Notes under the pieces: model-generated
Database searches by the model: none
Told to the model about the DNA's origin: nothing
The model's input: only the letters and a program-made list of their open reading frames with translations
Position numbers and translations under genes: made by a program
Assembly (NCBI RefSeq): GCF_013415885.1
Contig: NZ_CP058910.1
Location: forward strand, 1,736,001 to 1,800,000
Direction of reading: 5' to 3'
Source of the DNA: Halosimplex rubrum
Lineage (GTDB): Archaea; Halobacteriota; Halobacteria; Halobacteriales; Haloarculaceae
Length of the DNA stretch: 64,000 bases
In this document: positions 1 through 8,869 of the stretch, one piece after another
How the letters are laid out: every line of letters begins with the position of its first letter
Numbering within the stretch: the first letter of the stretch is position 1

Positions 1-1562
1 CCCATGACCGCGAGGCCGTTGACGCGGCCGACCACGTCGCCCTGGTTGACGGTGAGCTCGTAGTCCTTGCGCCGTTCGATGTAGTTGTCCGCGAGCTGTT
101 GCTCGATCGACCGGGAGCGCTTTTTCGCCTGGAGCACGTCCTCCCGTTCGGTGAACTCCTTGTCCTCGGCGCGGGCGATGTCGCCCGCGACGCGGACCAG
201 CCCACCGAGGTCACGGAGCTTCAGCGAGAGGTGGCCCTTGCGGCCGGAACGGCGGCGAGCCTCGAGGATGACCTCCTCGACGGCCTCCTCGGTGTAGTGG
301 GGCAGACGGCCGTCCTTCTCGACCTCCTGGGCGACGAACCGGGAGTACTTCCGGCGCATCTCGGGCTCGTCGTCGATGGTGTCGTCCATGTACACCTCGT
401 ACCCGTACCCCTTGATACGCGAGCGCAGGGCCGGGTGCATGTTCTCCATGGCGTCGAGGTTCCCGGCCGCGACGATGATGAAGTCCGTCGGGACGGGCTC
501 GGTCTGGACCATCGCGCCCGAGGAGCGCTCGGACTGGCCCGTGATCGAGAACTCGCCCTCCTGGATGGCCGTCATCAGCTTCTGCTGGCTGCGGATGTCG
601 AGCGTGTTGATCTCGTCGACGAACAGCACGCCCTTGTTGGCCTTGTGGATGTCGCCGGCCTCGACGCGGTCGTGGCTGGGCGTCTCCATGCCGCCGGACT
701 GGAACGGGTCGTGGCGCACGTCGCCCAGCAGCGCGCCGGCGTGGGCGCCGGTGGCGTCCTCGAACGGCGCGGTCTGCTGGTTGGCGTTGTTGACCAGCAG
801 GTTCGGGATCATCGCGTCGTTGCCCCGCGAGCCGTAGCGGAAGGCGAGATAGACGACGCCGGCCGCGAGGATACCCAGGAGGACCGACCCCTGGATGAGC
901 AGCGCGTACCCGATGATGATCGCGATGATGATCCACATCAGGAACGACCGCATCTGGTTGCGCTTGCGCGCCTCCTCCTTGTGCGCGTCGACGATCTGTT
1001 CGCCCTTCCCCGCCGGCACGGTGCGGATCTTCGGCTCGTTGCCGTCGTCGGGGTTGTGGTAGACGAGCACGTCCTGCAGCTCCTCCTTGGGGAGCAGCTG
1101 GCTCATCGCCTTCGCCAGCATCGACTTGCCCGTCCCCGGCGAGCCGATCATCATCACGTGGCGGCGCTGTTTGGCCGCCTTCAGCACCACGTCGCGGGCG
1201 TGGTCCTGTCCGATGACCTGGTCGACCAGCCGGTCGGGCACCTCGATGTCCGCCGTGGTCTCGATGTCGAGCCCGCCGAGCAGGTCCTCGTCGGCGGCCT
1301 CGTCGGCGTCCTTGACGACGGCCTCGTCGTCGATCTCGACCGTGCTGCCGAGACTGTCGTCGCCGTCGACCGCGACGGCGGACTCGCCGTCCCCGGACTC
1401 GTCGGTACCCGACTCGTCGCCGCCCTCGGCGTCGGCCGACGGCCCCGGCTCTTCGCCCCGCTCGTCGGGGGTCGAGTCCGGCGCCTCCTCGGCCACGCCG
1501 ACCTCCTCGGTCTCGTCCGCGTCGTCTGCGGACGGATCGTCGGTGTCGATATTCTCACTCAT
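1..1562 (-). CDS. lonB: Archaeal membrane Lon protease LonB (C-terminus beyond window start)
   Basis: ATP-dependent membrane protease of archaea. About 520 residues are visible. An acidic N-terminal tail (about residues 1-95) is followed by an AAA domain with Walker A GSPGTGKS (140-147). Two adjacent hydrophobic helices (about 200-240) are inserted in the ATPase domain, which is the hallmark of LonB rather than bacterial LonA. Walker B reads GVLFVDEIN. The Ser-Lys proteolytic domain lies before base 1, so catalytic residues cannot be checked. The ATG at 1562 is favoured because a TATA-like box (1601-1609) lies about 40 nt upstream. It is divergent from nadM; I recall a similar lonB-nadM-thermosome neighbourhood in Haloferax. 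Confidence 0.95.
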   Translation of the reverse strand, partial: MSENIDTDDPSADDADETEEVGVAEEAPDSTPDERGEEPGPSADAEGGDESGTDESGDGESAVAVDGDDSLGSTVEIDDEAVVKDADEAADEDLLGGLDIETTADIEVPDRLVDQVIGQDHARDVVLKAAKQRRHVMMIGSPGTGKSMLAKAMSQLLPKEELQDVLVYHNPDDGNEPKIRTVPAGKGEQIVDAHKEEARKRNQMRSFLMWIIIAIIIGYALLIQGSVLLGILAAGVVYLAFRYGSRGNDAMIPNLLVNNANQQTAPFEDATGAHAGALLGDVRHDPFQSGGMETPSHDRVEAGDIHKANKGVLFVDEINTLDIRSQQKLMTAIQEGEFSITGQSERSSGAMVQTEPVPTDFIIVAAGNLDAMENMHPALRSRIKGYGYEVYMDDTIDDEPEMRRKYSRFVAQEVEKDGRLPHYTEEAVEEVILEARRRSGRKGHLSLKLRDLGGLVRVAGDIARAEDKEFTEREDVLQAKKRSRSIEQQLADNYIERRKDYELTVNQGDVVGRVNGLAVM

Positions 1563-1960
1563 ATAAACGATTCTGACATCAGAAGCCAAGGGCTGTTTAT
1601 TGATATACTTTCTCCCACAGCGCGTCCCGATAACGCGCTCAAACCGCCGGACGTTGGCGGTATCGGCTGCCTCGGAGTACACGGCTCCTACCGGTCAGTC
1701 CGGAAAAAACAGGGGGTATCTATAGTAGAATTTGAAAGCGTTTGCTCGGTCGACCGCACGACTGCGTGCGGTCATCCGAGCGATGTCTTTCAAATTCTAC
1801 TATAGGGTTGGCGCGCGGGGCGGAGCGGGGTCGTCCGTCGCCCCAGATCGGCCGTCGGGCGGGCGACAGCCGTGGGATCGTGGGCGGGCCGACGAGCACG
1901 GGCCCCGCTCGACGAGGCGAGTCACGGGGGTTAATGTGCCCGCTCCGCACAGGAAGCCGT
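1563..1960. other. 398-bp divergent intergenic region between lonB and nadM
   Basis: The region holds the lonB promoter (AT-rich box at 1601-1609 on the minus strand), a short hairpin (CCGCC, 7-nt loop, GGCGG, about 1642-1658), the 86-bp palindromic element at 1720-1805, and the nadM leader with AGGAAG just before its ATG. An open frame running from the palindrome into nadM exists, but nothing supports it as coding. Confidence 0.6.
1720..1805 (+). repeat. 86-bp palindromic element, copy 1
   Basis: Perfect 19-bp terminal inverted arms, CTATAGTAGAATTTGAAAG (1720-1738) and its reverse complement (1787-1805), enclose 48 bp. The centre is itself a hairpin: GACCGCACG, ACTG, CGTGCGGTC. A second copy in opposite orientation lies at 40848-40933. 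The inner 48 bp differ by one base between copies. The arms differ by one symmetric pair (A/T here, C/G there), so pairing is preserved. No transposase or clear target duplication is seen. It could be a MITE-like element or a structured RNA or DNA element. Confidence 0.9.
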
Positions 1961-2500
1961 ATGACGCGCGGGTTCTACATCGGGCGCTTCCAGCCGTTCC
2001 ACAACGGCCACCGGGCGATGGTCGACCACATCGTCGACGAGGTGGACGAACTCGTCCTCGGCATCGGGAGCGCGGACGTGTCCCACACCGTCCGCAACCC
2101 CTTCACCGCGGGCGAACGCGTGATGATGGTGAGCAAGGCCGTCCGCGACGTGGACGTGCCCACCTACGTCGTCCCCATCGAGGACATCGACCGCAACGCC
2201 GTCTGGGTCAGCCACATCCAGAGCATGTCCCCGTCCTTCGACGTGGCGTACTCGAACAACCCGCTGGTCGTCCAGCTGTTCGAGGAACGGGGCATCGAGG
2301 TGCGCGACTCCCCCATGTTCGACCGCGACCGCCTGGAGGGCAGCGACATCCGCGACCGGATGCTCGCCGACGACACCTGGACCGACCGCGTCCCCGACGT
2401 GGTCGCCGAGGTGATCGACGAGTTCAGCGGCGTCCAGCGACTCCGGACGATCGCTAAGGACGACGTCTCCGAGCGCTGGGAGAGCGGCGAGGACGACTGA
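1961..2500 (+). CDS. nadM: Nicotinamide-nucleotide adenylyltransferase
   Basis: Archaeal-type NMN adenylyltransferase of 179 residues, making NAD from NMN and ATP. The nucleotidyltransferase signature GRFQPFHNGH is at the N-terminus, and the C-terminal GSDIRDRM corresponds to the family's ISGTxIR phosphate-binding motif. The ATG at 1961 places the signature directly after the initiator, as usual in the family, and is preceded by AGGAAG. A longer in-frame GTG start at 1742 would begin inside the palindromic element and add non-conserved sequence, so it was not chosen. Length is typical for NadM. Confidence 0.93.
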   Translation: MTRGFYIGRFQPFHNGHRAMVDHIVDEVDELVLGIGSADVSHTVRNPFTAGERVMMVSKAVRDVDVPTYVVPIEDIDRNAVWVSHIQSMSPSFDVAYSNNPLVVQLFEERGIEVRDSPMFDRDRLEGSDIRDRMLADDTWTDRVPDVVAEVIDEFSGVQRLRTIAKDDVSERWESGEDD

Positions 2501-2550
2501 ACCGGAGACGAGAACGACGAACCGGAGACGGGCGCGACCCCCACGAGGGC

Positions 2551-3918
2551 CTACCGGAACGGCGACCGCTCCTCGACGAACTCGGGTTCGACCGACTCGA
2601 CCTCCTCCTCGATCGCGTCGCGCTCGAAGTACAGCAACTCGACGGCGACGGCGACGACCGAGACGACCACCACGACGTAGAACGTGTGGCGCTGGTTCGT
2701 GTAGAGGTGCCAGAAGAGGAGCGGCAGGAACGCGGCCGTCCCGACCAGTCCGACGGCGGGCGGGACGGGGTCGATCCGGTCGCGGTCGCGCTCGCGCAGC
2801 GCGAGGTAGCTCATCGACCCGAAGACGACAATGAACGCGACCGAGGCGAAGGCGGTGATCCCGCCGAGACTCCCGATCGCCGCGAACGCCGCCGTGACGC
2901 CCCCGAGGACGAGCAGCGTCCGTGTCGGGATCCCCTCGGCTTCCGAGTCCCCGATCCGGTCGGGGAGCAGGTCGTCGGAGAGCATCCCCTTCGCGAAGTG
3001 ACCCGTCGAGAACAGCGTCGCGTTGATCGCCGACCCCGTCGAGAACAGCGCCGACAGCGAGATGACGAGCGCGCCGGCCCGCCGTAGCCCGAACGACTCC
3101 GTGATCGCGCCGGCGGCGTCCGCCAGCGCCGTGTGGGGGTGCGACCGCAGCGCCTCGGGCGCCAGCGCGATGGTGACGACGGCGACCATCCCGTAGATGA
3201 GTACCGCCACCGGGATCGAGACGTACACCGCCTTCCGGATGGTCTCGACGGGGTTCTCGATGCTCTCCTGGTCGTAGAAGAGCAGCTGCCACCCCTGGAA
3301 GGCGACGAACGAGACCGCCGCCGCGACGACCGGCCCGAACGAGGTGAGCCGGGAGAACCCGAGCGAGAGCGTCGCGCCGTCGGAGCCGAGGGCGACGTAG
3401 GCGATGCCGCCGACGCCGAAGGCGACGAGGACGCCCACCTTCGCGGCGACGAGGACGTTCTCGGCGCTCCCGGTCGCTTGCGCGCCCAGCAGGTTCAACC
3501 CGACGAACCCGGCGACGGCGGCCACGGAGACGACCGGTCGGAGCGGGACCGCGCCGACGCTGTCGGGGACGCCGCCCAAGGCGACGGTGAACTCGCCGAA
3601 GGCGAAGGCGTACATCGCCATCGACCCGACGTAGCCGAAGAGGAGCGTCCAGCCGGCCATCCCCGCGAGCGTGGAGTTGCCGACGAACGACTGGACGAAC
3701 GAGACCGACCCGCCCTGATTCTCGTCGTCCACGTCGTTGAGCGCGTTGTAGGAGTAGCCCGCGCAGGCGGCGACCACGCCCGCGAGGCAGAACGATACCC
3801 ACGTCGCCGGGCCGGTGATCCCGGTGACCACGCCCAGGACGGCGTAGATCCCACCGCCGATCATGCCGCCCAGCGCCATCGACACGCTCTCGGTGAGGCC
3901 GAGTTGCTCGCTGGACAC
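2551..3918 (-). CDS. APC-family amino-acid permease
   Basis: Integral membrane transporter of 455 residues with about 12 hydrophobic segments. The first helix carries a glycine-rich GGMIGGGIYAVLG stretch typical of the amino acid-polyamine-organocation (APC) superfamily, where the substrate backbone is bound. Substrate is not predictable from sequence. The C-terminus ends in an acidic cytoplasmic tail. It is convergent with nadM (50 bp apart) and lies downstream of the thermosome gene on the same strand, with a gap of 179 bp, so it probably has its own promoter. Confidence 0.85.
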   Translation of the reverse strand: MSSEQLGLTESVSMALGGMIGGGIYAVLGVVTGITGPATWVSFCLAGVVAACAGYSYNALNDVDDENQGGSVSFVQSFVGNSTLAGMAGWTLLFGYVGSMAMYAFAFGEFTVALGGVPDSVGAVPLRPVVSVAAVAGFVGLNLLGAQATGSAENVLVAAKVGVLVAFGVGGIAYVALGSDGATLSLGFSRLTSFGPVVAAAVSFVAFQGWQLLFYDQESIENPVETIRKAVYVSIPVAVLIYGMVAVVTIALAPEALRSHPHTALADAAGAITESFGLRRAGALVISLSALFSTGSAINATLFSTGHFAKGMLSDDLLPDRIGDSEAEGIPTRTLLVLGGVTAAFAAIGSLGGITAFASVAFIVVFGSMSYLALRERDRDRIDPVPPAVGLVGTAAFLPLLFWHLYTNQRHTFYVVVVVSVVAVAVELLYFERDAIEEEVESVEPEFVEERSPFR

Positions 3919-4097
3919 GGCTGGGTCGGCCTTCGGGTCTCAGTCGGTTGAAAGTGGCGTCGGCGAGGCCCACGCGCCGACCGGATCGTGACGCCGGCGA
4001 ACGGCGGGAGCCGCTGCTGTTCGGGTGTGGTCGATAAAATTCGGGATGTGTTCGAGAACCGACAGCGGGACGGTCGGCTCGCTTCGGGTCGCGGCGC

Positions 4098-5675
4098 TTA
4101 GCTCGCGGAGATGACGTCGTCGATGCGGACGATCATCGTCGCGGCCTCGGTGGCGCTCTCGACGGCCTCGTCCTTGACGGCGACGGGGTCGAGGACGCCC
4201 AGCTCGACGGGGTCGTCGATGACGCCGGTCTGGCCCTCGGAGATGATGCCGGCGATGCCCTCGCTCTCGTACTCGGCGCGCAGGTCGACCAGCGCGTCGA
4301 TGGGGTCCATGCCCGTGTTCTCGGCGAGCGTGCGCGGGAGCACGTCGACGGCGTCGGCGAAGGCCTCGACGGCCAGCTGCTTGCGGCCCTCGACGCTGGC
4401 GGCCTCGCTACGGATGTGGTCGGCGACCGCGATCTCGGTGGCGCCGGCGCCGGGGACGACGCCGCCCTTGTCGAGGGCGGCCGTCACGACGTCGAGCGCG
4501 TCGCCGAGGACGCGTTCGAGCTCGTCGGTGACGTGCTCGGTGCCGCCGCGGGCGAAGACGGTGACCGACTGACCGGCCGCGCCGTCTTCGACGAAGGTGA
4601 CGTAGTCGTCACCGAACTTCTCGACGCTGATGGAGCCGGCGGAACCGAGGTCGTCGGCTTCGAGCTCGTTGACGCCGGCGGCCCGCGAGAGGCCGGTCGC
4701 GTGGGCGAGCTCGTCGCCCTCGTCGTCGCCGACCTCGAAGGCGGCGACGCCGTTCTTCGCGAGGATCGCTGCGACCTGGTCGGCCACGTCGCCGTCGACG
4801 AACAGCACGTCGACGCCCAGATCGAGGACGTGCTCGGCGTAGCCGCGGAGTTCCGACTCCTCGGCCTCGATGGCGGTGTTGAGGTCGTCGACGCTGGAGA
4901 CGTTGTACTCGGCGTCGATGGAGGCCTCCTGGACCTCGATGTCGTCGTTGACGAAGGCGATCTGCGGGTCCTCGAAGCTGGTCGGCATGTTGTCGTGGAC
5001 CGGCTCCTCGTCGACGAGGACGCCGTCGACCAGCCGGGTCGCCGACGAGGACGAGCCCGTCTGCGTGTAGACGGTGATGTTGTCGCGGACGACGCCGTCG
5101 TCGTCGGCGACGCGGCGGACGGCGTCGACGACGGTCTCGGCGAGGCGCTCGGCGGAGACGTCGCCGGTGCCCTTGCCGGTCATCGACGAGCGGGCGACGG
5201 TCTCGAGGAGGTCGTCGTCGAGCTCCTCGTCGAGCTTGATCTCGTCGATGGCCTCGTGGGCCATCGAGAGGGCGGCGTAGTACCCTTCGACGATGGTCGT
5301 CGGGTGGACGTCGTCGTCGAGCAGGTCCTCGGCCTGGCTGAGGAGCTCGCCGGCGAGCACCGCGGCGGTGGTCGTCCCGTCGCCGACCTCGGTCTCCTGG
5401 GTCTCGGCGACCTCGGAGATCATCTGCGCGGCCGGGTGCTCGATGTCCATCTCGTCAAGGATGGTCGCGCCGTCGTTCGTGATGACGACGTCGCCGCCGT
5501 CGGAGACGAGCATCTTGTCCATGCCGCGCGGACCGAGTGTGGTCCGTACGGACTCGCTGACGGCCTTCCCGGCCGTGATGTTGGAGCTCTGAGCGTCCTT
5601 GCCTTGCGTGCGTTCACTGTCCTCGTTGAGGATGAACATCGGCTGTCCACCCATGCGTCGCTGGCCAGATGACAT
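4098..5675 (-). CDS. thsC: Thermosome (group II chaperonin) subunit, Cct3 type
   Basis: Group II chaperonin subunit of 525 residues, part of the double-ring ATP-driven folding machine. It shows the conserved [15 protein letters not shown] nucleotide motif, [13 protein letters not shown], and the C-terminal RIDDVIS. It lacks the Gly/Met-rich tail of haloarchaeal Cct1 and Cct2. The N-terminus ([17 protein letters not shown]) matches what I recall of Haloferax volcanii Cct3, hence the thsC assignment. A strong TATA box lies about 35 nt upstream. Paralogues are expected elsewhere in the genome. Confidence 0.93.
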   Translation of the reverse strand: MSSGQRRMGGQPMFILNEDSERTQGKDAQSSNITAGKAVSESVRTTLGPRGMDKMLVSDGGDVVITNDGATILDEMDIEHPAAQMISEVAETQETEVGDGTTTAAVLAGELLSQAEDLLDDDVHPTTIVEGYYAALSMAHEAIDEIKLDEELDDDLLETVARSSMTGKGTGDVSAERLAETVVDAVRRVADDDGVVRDNITVYTQTGSSSSATRLVDGVLVDEEPVHDNMPTSFEDPQIAFVNDDIEVQEASIDAEYNVSSVDDLNTAIEAEESELRGYAEHVLDLGVDVLFVDGDVADQVAAILAKNGVAAFEVGDDEGDELAHATGLSRAAGVNELEADDLGSAGSISVEKFGDDYVTFVEDGAAGQSVTVFARGGTEHVTDELERVLGDALDVVTAALDKGGVVPGAGATEIAVADHIRSEAASVEGRKQLAVEAFADAVDVLPRTLAENTGMDPIDALVDLRAEYESEGIAGIISEGQTGVIDDPVELGVLDPVAVKDEAVESATEAATMIVRIDDVISAS

Positions 5676-6014
5676 GGTTGAGTTTCATCTATTCATCGTT
5701 AGCGGTTCTATATAAAACTTTCCAAGCACCCCCCACAACCACCGCCAGCGGTGTGTGAGGGGTCACCATTCGATTTCCCGGGAAGCGTTTAAATAGGATG
5801 AAGCAGGGTGGTGGTTCGTCGTCGGATCCGGGCGTGAGGAGTCGGTCGACGCGGTGCGGTCGGCGCGTGCTGTCGGGCGTGTTCGAACCAGGCGAGGCGT
5901 GACCGGAGGACGCCTCACGGAGTGACCCGAGGGCGACGAGTCCGAACACCGGTCCGACCACTCGCCCGTTCGCTCCGACAACCGTTTCAACCACCTCCAC
6001 ACATGGTAGGGTGA
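5676..6014. other. 339-bp divergent intergenic region with thermosome promoter
   Basis: The region holds the thermosome TATA box (5708-5718), the perfect 10-bp palindrome TTCCCGGGAA (5775-5784) and a second AT-rich box TTTAAATAG (5788-5796) that could serve either strand. No convincing gene is seen. A 34-codon frame from ATG 5798 begins only 2 nt after the AT-rich box and has no coding character. Confidence 0.6.
5708..5718 (-). promoter_or_regulatory. TATA box of thsC
   Basis: On the minus strand the sequence is GTTTTATATAG, 33-43 nt before the thsC ATG, a good archaeal TATA box implying a short leader of roughly 10 nt. GAAA directly upstream could be part of the TFB element. Heat-shock control is typical of thermosome genes but is not proven here. 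Confidence 0.75.
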
Positions 6015-6836
6015 ATGCTGGAGCTGGAGCACGGGTTCCGGGTGGTCGACGTACACGCGCGGCTGGAGCCGGACGAGGACCGCCGTCAGCGGGAGGGGCT
6101 GGGTGACCCCGAACGGCTGGAGCGGGAGATGCACCAGGCCGGCGTCGTCCGGTCGCTGGTGTTCCCGAGCGCGCGCGACGGCAACTACCTCCCGGCGAAC
6201 AACGCCGTCGCGCGGATGAGCGTCGGCCGGCCGTTCGTCGCCGTCGCCCGCATCGACGGCGCTCGCGACCCCGGAGACACGACCGCGGCGAAACTCCGGA
6301 ACCTCACCGCCCGCCGCGGGGACCACCACACCTCCCCCGAGGACGTCGAGCAGTACGCCTACGACGACCGCTTCGTCGGCTTCAAACTCCACCCCGCTCG
6401 CGACGGGCTCCCCGACGAGGAAGTGCTGGCGGGACTGGCCGACGTGGGCCTGCCGACCATCGTCCACGGCGGCCGCGACTTCCCGCCCGAAGCGGTCGAG
6501 GCGACGCTGCTGGAGTACGACTTCCCGGTCGTCCTCGCCCACTTCGGCGGCCACCCGCTCGACCGGGAGCTGATGGAGCGCAGCATCGACATGCTCGACC
6601 ACTCCTCGTCGCTGTATCTCGACACGAGCTTCGTCCGCTACCGCGACCCGCTGGAGCGGGCGATCATGGAACACCCCGACCGGGTCTGTTTCGGCAGCGG
6701 GTCGCCCGCTGCCCACCCCAACGTCGCGGTCATGGAAGTGCTCACCCTCGACGTGCCCGAGGACGCCATGACGAAGGTCTTCTCGAACAACCCCGGCCGC
6801 GTCTTCGACGCGCTCGCACCCGCCGGCGACGGGTGA
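6015..6836 (+). CDS. Amidohydrolase-family protein (TIM-barrel metal hydrolase)
   Basis: Protein of 273 residues resembling the amidohydrolase_2 superfamily. It starts with VVDVHARLEPDED, where the usual DxHxH strand-1 motif is only partly present (D-V-H-A-R). It continues through GFKLHPA, IVHGG and LAHFGG, and ends with FGSGSPAAHPNV, SNNPGRVFDAL, the pattern found at the end of this family. The missing second histidine of the first motif suggests altered or reduced metal binding. Substrate unknown. No operon partner on the same strand is closer than 73 bp (the next gene). Confidence 0.75.
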   Translation: MLELEHGFRVVDVHARLEPDEDRRQREGLGDPERLEREMHQAGVVRSLVFPSARDGNYLPANNAVARMSVGRPFVAVARIDGARDPGDTTAAKLRNLTARRGDHHTSPEDVEQYAYDDRFVGFKLHPARDGLPDEEVLAGLADVGLPTIVHGGRDFPPEAVEATLLEYDFPVVLAHFGGHPLDRELMERSIDMLDHSSSLYLDTSFVRYRDPLERAIMEHPDRVCFGSGSPAAHPNVAVMEVLTLDVPEDAMTKVFSNNPGRVFDALAPAGDG

Positions 6837-6909
6837 CCGCCGCGGTCGATCCCCGCCCCGCGGTCGCTGTCACCGATCCGACACGCACAAGCCCCCCGAC
6901 TGCGCACCC

Positions 6910-8172
6910 GTGAGCGTGACCGACCGAAGCAGGGACGCGTTGGCGGTGTTCGCGACCGGCGCGCTCCTCGGGGTCGCGATACTGGTCAACTACGCCGTCA
7001 ACCGGCCCGGGACGTTCGGGCTCAACTACCGCGTCTACCACGTCGCCGCCGAGGCCGCGCTGGCGGGTCGGGACTTCTACGCCGTCACGCCTGCCGACAG
7101 CGGCTACCACTACGTCTACCCGCCCGCCGCCGTCGTCGCCTTCCTCCCGTCCGCCCTCGCCGAGAGCTGGGTCCCCGGCTTCCTCGCCATGACGGCCGTC
7201 TCCGTCGCCGCCAGCGCCGTCGCCGCGCGACTGCTCGCGGGGTACGTCGAGTCGCTGGGCTACGACGTGGGCCGTCTCGAACGGGCCCTCCTGTTCGCGT
7301 TCCTGCTCGCCTCGGCCGCCTCGGCCCCGTCGCTGGGCTACGGGCAGGTGAACCACGCGCTCGCGCTCGCGCTGGTCGCCGGGTTCGTCTGGCTCGCTCG
7401 CGACCGGGAGGGCAGAGCGGGCGTCGCGCTCGCGGTCCCCGCGTTCGTGAAGGTGTTCCCCGCGGTCGTCGGCCTGTGGTTGCTCCGCCGGCGCGCGTGG
7501 CGCGCCATCGCGGCCGCGGTCGGCACCGCCGCGAGCCTGTTCGGTCTGGGACTGCTCGTCTTCGGGGTCGACACCACCCGGACGTACGTCACCGCCGCCC
7601 TGCTCCCCCAGCGGGAGACGGCCGACTTCGTGGGCGGGCTCGCGCCGGGCAAGAGCTTCGTGACGCTCCGTCGGCCGCTGTCGGTGGTGTTCCCGAACGT
7701 CGACCCGGTCTGGTACGCCGTCGGCGCGGCGGCGCTGCTGGCGCCCGTCCTCGCCGCGCTGTACTACCGCCCGCGGACCGTCACCGACCGCCACGTCGCC
7801 GTCCACGGGACGCTGGTCGCGATGGTGCTCGCCTTCCCGTCGCTGTTGCTGTACTACGCCTACACTGCGTTCTCGCTCGTGGTCCTCCTGTACGACCTCC
7901 CCGCGGGTCGCGGCCGCCAGCTGTTCGTCGCCGGCGCGCTGCTGGCCAACGTCTCGCTGTCGTACGGTACCCTCCGGGAGACCGTCCGGGCGCTCCCGCT
8001 CGATCCCGCGACCGCACAGGCGATACTGGACGCCGCGCTCCCGGTGCTCCGCCTCGGGACGCCGGTGCTGTGGGGGAGCCTGCTCACCCTCGCCGGCTGT
8101 CTCGTCTACCGCGTCGAGTCCGGTGCGCTGTCGGTCCCCGCGCCGCTCCGCGCGGTCGTCGGCGACGACTGA
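6910..8172 (+). CDS. Glycosyltransferase 87 (DUF2029)-like membrane protein
   Basis: Polytopic membrane protein of 420 residues with about 10 hydrophobic helices. The N-terminal loop NYRVYHVAAEAALAGRDFYA followed by YHYVYPPAAVV is characteristic of DUF2029/GT87 transferases, which use polyprenyl-phosphate sugars on the outer face of the membrane. A GTG start at 6910 is used; no ATG fits the hydrophobic N-terminus better. The acceptor is unknown. Other glycosyltransferases occur at 10665-11861 and 18747-19649, but they do not form one cluster. Confidence 0.75.
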   Translation: MSVTDRSRDALAVFATGALLGVAILVNYAVNRPGTFGLNYRVYHVAAEAALAGRDFYAVTPADSGYHYVYPPAAVVAFLPSALAESWVPGFLAMTAVSVAASAVAARLLAGYVESLGYDVGRLERALLFAFLLASAASAPSLGYGQVNHALALALVAGFVWLARDREGRAGVALAVPAFVKVFPAVVGLWLLRRRAWRAIAAAVGTAASLFGLGLLVFGVDTTRTYVTAALLPQRETADFVGGLAPGKSFVTLRRPLSVVFPNVDPVWYAVGAAALLAPVLAALYYRPRTVTDRHVAVHGTLVAMVLAFPSLLLYYAYTAFSLVVLLYDLPAGRGRQLFVAGALLANVSLSYGTLRETVRALPLDPATAQAILDAALPVLRLGTPVLWGSLLTLAGCLVYRVESGALSVPAPLRAVVGDD

Positions 8173-8206
8173 CCCGGTCGTTCACCCTCGGTCTCAGTCC
8201 CCTGAC

Positions 8207-8869
8207 TCACGCCCGCTCGCCCCACGCGAGCCCCAGGTACCCCAGCCCGAACGCCTCGAAGCCGTGGTCGACACAGCCCGAGTAGACGGCGTCGCGGGCG
8301 GTCGCCACCCGTCGCTCCAGGCTCTCCACGGGGGAGACGCGCCCGTCGCCGGGGGCGGCCAGCCGGACGAACGCGCGGAAACCCAGGTTCAGCGGCGCGG
8401 CGACCCGTCGCTCGGAGCGGCCGGCGTTGAGCAGGGCGATCCGCCCGCCGGGCGCGAGCGTCTCGATCCACCGCTCGACCGCGGGGCGGGGGTCGGCGAA
8501 CATCCCGACGACGAACGTCGCCAGCACGGCGTCGACGGGGCCGTCGACCGGCGGCCGTCGGGCGTCGGCCTGCACGAGGTGGACGTTGTCCCAGCCGGCG
8601 CGGTCGACGCGCTCGCTGGCCCGCCGGAGCATCTCGCGGGTCACGTCGACGCCGACGACCCGCCCCTCGGCGCCGACGCGCTCGCGCAACTGGGCGAAGT
8701 TCGCGCCGGTGCCACAGCCCATCTCGACGACGGTGTCGCCGGGTTCGAGCCCGAGCCGGTCGGCGGCGCGGTCGCGCCAGGAGTCGACGCCCGGCGCGGT
8801 CGCCAGCCAGTCGTAGGCGTTCGCCCAGCGGCCGTAGAACGCCTGTGTCGCCCGAGTGTCGTTCGCCAT
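8207..8869 (-). CDS. SAM-dependent methyltransferase (class I)
   Basis: A 220-residue class I methyltransferase. SAM-binding motif I is VVEMGCGTGANF, with the acidic end of strand 2 in VVGVDVT and motif IV near DAVLATFVVGMF. The start ATG overlaps the stop of the upstream HTH-ThiN regulator as TAATG, so the two are translationally coupled. The substrate cannot be inferred. It resembles the UbiE/Methyltransf_25 group but has no diagnostic substrate motif. It ends 34 bp from the convergent GT87 gene. Confidence 0.8.
   Translation of the reverse strand: MANDTRATQAFYGRWANAYDWLATAPGVDSWRDRAADRLGLEPGDTVVEMGCGTGANFAQLRERVGAEGRVVGVDVTREMLRRASERVDRAGWDNVHLVQADARRPPVDGPVDAVLATFVVGMFADPRPAVERWIETLAPGGRIALLNAGRSERRVAAPLNLGFRAFVRLAAPGDGRVSPVESLERRVATARDAVYSGCVDHGFEAFGLGYLGLAWGERA

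Noticed and set aside
1742-1960. A longer nadM beginning at a GTG in the palindrome.
   Set aside because: The extension is unlike NadM family N-termini, and the ATG at 1961 fits the GRFQPFHNGH placement.
5798-5902. A 34-codon frame after an AT-rich box between the thermosome and amidohydrolase genes.
   Set aside because: The box is only 2 nt before the ATG, the peptide is low-complexity, and nothing supports coding.
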